A stretch of 23,752 nucleotides of DNA from Spirochaetia bacterium (GTDB lineage: Bacteria; Spirochaetota; Spirochaetia; Sphaerochaetales; Sphaerochaetaceae): contig SABI01000009.1 in NCBI GenBank assembly GCA_009929055.1, positions 1-23,752 of the forward strand, written 5' to 3'. Position 1 is the first letter of the stretch. Each line of letters begins with the position of its first letter. Position numbers and translations under genes: made by a program. The notes beneath the pieces were generated by a model, which made no database searches, was not told the DNA's origin, and worked only from the letters and a program-made list of their open reading frames with translations. Positions 21,080 through 23,752 of this stretch are shown here, in pieces.

Positions 21080-23587
21080 TTATTTTTTTCTTGCACTTTT
21101 CATAGTAGAGCTAGAAGACTCATCACGTGAAATAGGGTAGCGCTTTGTTTTCCAGATATCATTACTGTATTCAAGAATTGTTCTATCACTACTAAACTTT
21201 GCCGAGTAGGCAATATTTAATATAGCCTTTCTTGCCCACTCATCTTTGTCTGAGTGATACATCGTGGTTGCTTTTTGGTGGGCATCATTATACCCTCTTA
21301 AATCTGCAAAGTGGAAATAACGGTCTCCTTCATCAAGTAAAGCACGGCGTAAAGGTTCAAATATTCCTGGTTCCATCACATTAAAATAACCAGAGAGGAA
21401 TAAATCGAGACTCTTTCTAATTTCAGGGTCACTACTAATCCATGAGTAAGGGTCGTATGAATAGGAGAGATCTTCAATTTCATCAGCGCTGTGGCCAAAG
21501 ATAAACATATTCTCTTTGCCTACCTCTTCTGCCATCTCTACATTTGCTCCATCCATTGTCCCTATAGTGAGGGCTCCGTTACACATGAATTTCATGTTAC
21601 CTGTGCCTGAAGCTTCAAACCCTGCAGTTGAAATTTGTTCAGATAGATCTGTAGCAGGAATAAGGTATTCAGCCATCGTTACTCGGTAATTAGGCAAGAA
21701 GTGAACATTCATCAGTTTATTCACTGATGAATCATTATTAACCACTTTTGCAATTGCATTAATTAGTTTGATAATTAATTTTGCATTTACATATCCAGGA
21801 GCTGCCTTTCCACCAAAGATGAAAGATGTTGGTGGGAATGAATCAATTCCCCCCTCTTTTATTTGAGAATAAAGCATGATGATATGTAAGGCATTAAGTA
21901 GCTGCCTTTTGTACTCATGAATTCTTTTTACTTGAACGTCAAACATTGTATCGGGGTTGAGGATAATTTTACAATCTTTTTTCATGAAATCGACTGCTCG
22001 TAATTTTGCTTGGTGTTTTATTTTAAGGAAATCTCCTCTAAAGGTACTGTCATCTGCAAAAGGGGCGAGTTTTGTAATTTCACTATAATCTGTAATCCAA
22101 TTATCACCGATAGCTTCACTTATTTTTGATGCTAATAGAGGATTGGAGCTCAAAAGCCATCTTCGTTGAGTGATCCCATTTGTTTTGTTGTTAAAACGGT
22201 CTGGAAATACAATAGAGAATTCTTTGAACATCCTTTCAGTGAGTAACCTTGAATGTAATGCTGCCACCCCATTAGTTGAGTGAGTTCCAATAATTGACAA
22301 ATTAGCCATTCGTACTTGTTTTGTAGACCCTTCTTCAATAATACTCAATTTTTTTAATGCTTCTGGTTGAAGAGGGAAGAAAGAGACAGCCTGTTGAAGG
22401 AAGCGATGGTTAATCTCAAAAATAATTTGCATATGTCTAGGAAGAGTAGATTGAAGTAACGGTAATGACCACTTTTCTAATGCTTCAGGCATAAGGGTGT
22501 GGTTAGTGTATCCAAGGGTATTTACTGTGACATCCCACGCTTCTTCCCACTCTAAATTTTCATGGTCTATAAGGATTCTCATCAATTCTGGAATTGCTAA
22601 GGATGGATGGGTGTCATTGAGTTGAATTGCAGCAAACTCTGGTAGGCGCTTAAAGGAAGTATCCTGCCGCTTAAAACGTCTAATAATGTCTGCTAGTGAA
22701 CAAGCTACAAAGAAATATTGTTGTTTAAGACGTAATTCTTTCCCCATAAAACCAGTATCATTTGGATAGAGGACTTGAGAGAGGTTTTCAGCAAGGATCT
22801 TTGATCGAACTGCTTCTACATAATCTCCTTCATTGAATTCTTGGAAATTAAATTCATCAGTTGCTTTTGCACTCCAAAGACGAAGGGTATTAATTGTGCG
22901 TCCTCCATAGCCAACAATAGGCATATCGTAGGCTACTCCGTGAACTTGATTTTCACTAATCCACTTGTACTGATCTTTCCCTCCCTCTCGGATTACTTTA
23001 ACAGAACCTCCAAACTTAACTGTATAAATAATGTCATCACGAACAATTTCCCAAGGGTTCCCATGTTTTAACCAATTATCTGGCTGCTCTGATTGCCATC
23101 CATTTCTAATTAATTGTTTGAAAATTCCGTAATTATAGCGAATTCCATATCCGTAAGAGGGAATATCCAAAGAGGCTAGAGAGTCGAGGAAACAAGCAGC
23201 AAGGCGCCCAAGACCCCCATTACCAAGGCCCGCATCAGGTTCTATATCAGCTATTTCTTCATAGGCGTATCCCAATGAAGAGATTGCCTCTTTTACCTCA
23301 TGTTCGAGTTGTAAGTTGATAATGTTGTTAGTCATTGCCCGGCCCATTAAGAATTCAAGGGATAAGTAATAGACTCTCTTCGCACCTGCTTTACGCTGAG
23401 TGTCACGAGATTGGTGCCATTGATGAATTATTCTGTCTCGAATAGCTAATGCTAAGGCAGTATAACGGTTTTCATCAGTATTATGAAATTCATCTGCATC
23501 TAATGAATATTTTAAATGTTCAGCAAAATCTAAAGCTATAGCCTCTTTATTTGGTGAAAAACGGGTATGCATTTCTTTATTTGACAT
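21080..23587 (-). CDS. glgP: Glycogen/maltodextrin phosphorylase
   Basis: The 835-residue enzyme releases glucose-1-phosphate from the ends of glycogen or maltodextrin, using pyridoxal phosphate. The family signature EASGTGNMKFMCNGALTIG holds the PLP lysine, K666 by my count. Other conserved parts are AKRVYYLSLEFLMGRAM, EPDAGLGNGGLGRLAACFLDSLA, the IQLNDTHPSLAIPELMRIL block, TNHTLMPEALEKW, and QVKRIHEYKRQLLN. The length fits the bacterial group (790-840). The C-terminus ends in a Ser- and Lys-rich tail (DESSSSTMKSARKK). AGGAGG lies six bases before ATG, directly followed upstream by a perfect inverted repeat at 23600-23624. It is a single-gene unit with its own terminator; no other glycogen gene is in the window, and malP is the alternative name. 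Confidence 0.95.
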   Translation of the reverse strand: MSNKEMHTRFSPNKEAIALDFAEHLKYSLDADEFHNTDENRYTALALAIRDRIIHQWHQSRDTQRKAGAKRVYYLSLEFLMGRAMTNNIINLQLEHEVKEAISSLGYAYEEIADIEPDAGLGNGGLGRLAACFLDSLASLDIPSYGYGIRYNYGIFKQLIRNGWQSEQPDNWLKHGNPWEIVRDDIIYTVKFGGSVKVIREGGKDQYKWISENQVHGVAYDMPIVGYGGRTINTLRLWSAKATDEFNFQEFNEGDYVEAVRSKILAENLSQVLYPNDTGFMGKELRLKQQYFFVACSLADIIRRFKRQDTSFKRLPEFAAIQLNDTHPSLAIPELMRILIDHENLEWEEAWDVTVNTLGYTNHTLMPEALEKWSLPLLQSTLPRHMQIIFEINHRFLQQAVSFFPLQPEALKKLSIIEEGSTKQVRMANLSIIGTHSTNGVAALHSRLLTERMFKEFSIVFPDRFNNKTNGITQRRWLLSSNPLLASKISEAIGDNWITDYSEITKLAPFADDSTFRGDFLKIKHQAKLRAVDFMKKDCKIILNPDTMFDVQVKRIHEYKRQLLNALHIIMLYSQIKEGGIDSFPPTSFIFGGKAAPGYVNAKLIIKLINAIAKVVNNDSSVNKLMNVHFLPNYRVTMAEYLIPATDLSEQISTAGFEASGTGNMKFMCNGALTIGTMDGANVEMAEEVGKENMFIFGHSADEIEDLSYSYDPYSWISSDPEIRKSLDLFLSGYFNVMEPGIFEPLRRALLDEGDRYFHFADLRGYNDAHQKATTMYHSDKDEWARKAILNIAYSAKFSSDRTILEYSNDIWKTKRYPISRDESSSSTMKSARKK

Positions 23588-23599
23588 TAATAGCCTCCT

Positions 23600-23624
23600 A
23601 TTTCATTCTTTTAGTGAATGAAAT
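23600..23624. repeat. Perfect 9-bp inverted repeat beside the glgP Shine-Dalgarno
   Basis: ATTTCATTC at 23600-23608 and GAATGAAAT at 23616-23624 pair perfectly around a 7-nt spacer. The repeat abuts AGGAGG (23594-23599) in the glgP leader. It may be an operator downstream of the promoter or an RNA hairpin affecting stability or ribosome access. Confidence 0.5.
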
Positions 23625-23640
23625 ACAATATTATATTATG

Positions 23641-23669
23641 TATATATATGATATAGTACAGTTATTCAA
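23641..23669 (-). promoter_or_regulatory. Possible glgP promoter
   Basis: On the minus strand TTGAAT (23669-23664) and TATATA (23646-23641) are 17 bp apart, starting transcription near 23634. A closer TATAAT at 23635-23630 is an alternative -10 without a good -35. The bases from 23670 to the window end show no feature I can name. Confidence 0.4.
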
Positions 23670-23752
23670 GGAATCAACCTCTATTAAGGGGATAACTCAT
23701 TAGAAAACCAGAAATAGTCCAAAAAGTCATACCGTAAGTGATTGACAAAAGG

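Noticed and set aside
1..23752. CRISPR arrays, tRNA, rRNA, insertion sequences
   Set aside because: No regularly spaced repeats, cloverleaf sequences, rRNA signatures or transposase genes were recognised on either strand.

Overview
The window is an AT-rich bacterial chromosome segment with tightly packed genes: many 4-bp ATGA overlaps and three convergent gene pairs with overlapping stops. Two secreted solute-binding proteins start their mature part with the same Ser-Gly-Ala-Lys-Glu stretch and lack a lipobox Cys. From memory this style is common in Spirochaetes of the Sphaerochaeta/Treponema group. I therefore suggest a spirochaete with moderate confidence; no rRNA or other firm marker is present.

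Left part (1-10075), accessory in character. The window opens in the 3' end of ftsH, which stops early and runs into a convergent lacI-type repressor gene that is itself cut short at its 3' end. Next come an AbiEi/AbiEii type IV toxin-antitoxin pair and then a seven-gene sugar-acid operon: YhcH/YiaL-family protein, Gfo/Idh/MocA oxidoreductase, YiaK-like 2,3-diketo-L-gulonate reductase, a TRAP transporter (binding protein, small and large membrane subunits) and an RspB/LgoD-like zinc dehydrogenase. The operon has a good sigma-70 promoter and two matching LacI-type operators 108 bp apart. It resembles the E. coli yiaKLMNO region, but no kinase or aldolase is present. The proposed route is TRAP uptake of a keto-acid sugar, successive NAD(P)H-linked redox steps, and hand-off to hexuronate catabolism elsewhere. 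A terminator follows, then about 400 nt that look like a structured RNA resembling domain I of a bacterial group II intron, without a reverse transcriptase or a visible domain V.

Middle part (10076-17016). A metNIQ methionine ABC importer has its own promoter. rmuC follows, overlapped by an ornithine carbamoyltransferase gene. A membrane-anchored M20 metallopeptidase gene converges on the latter, and a divergent TetR regulator follows.

Right part (17025-23752), housekeeping: clpB; a convergent MobA/MocA-like nucleotidyltransferase gene with the clpB terminator embedded in its coding sequence; a DUF554 membrane protein that may be translated from a leaderless transcript; and glgP (glycogen phosphorylase) on the minus strand with its own terminator and a perfect 9-bp inverted repeat next to its Shine-Dalgarno.

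I saw no tRNA, rRNA, CRISPR array or insertion sequence. The points most worth a second look are the doubly truncated ftsH/lacI junction, the kinase-free yia-like operon, the toxin-antitoxin pair lying between regulator and operon, and the intron-like RNA at the other edge of this block.
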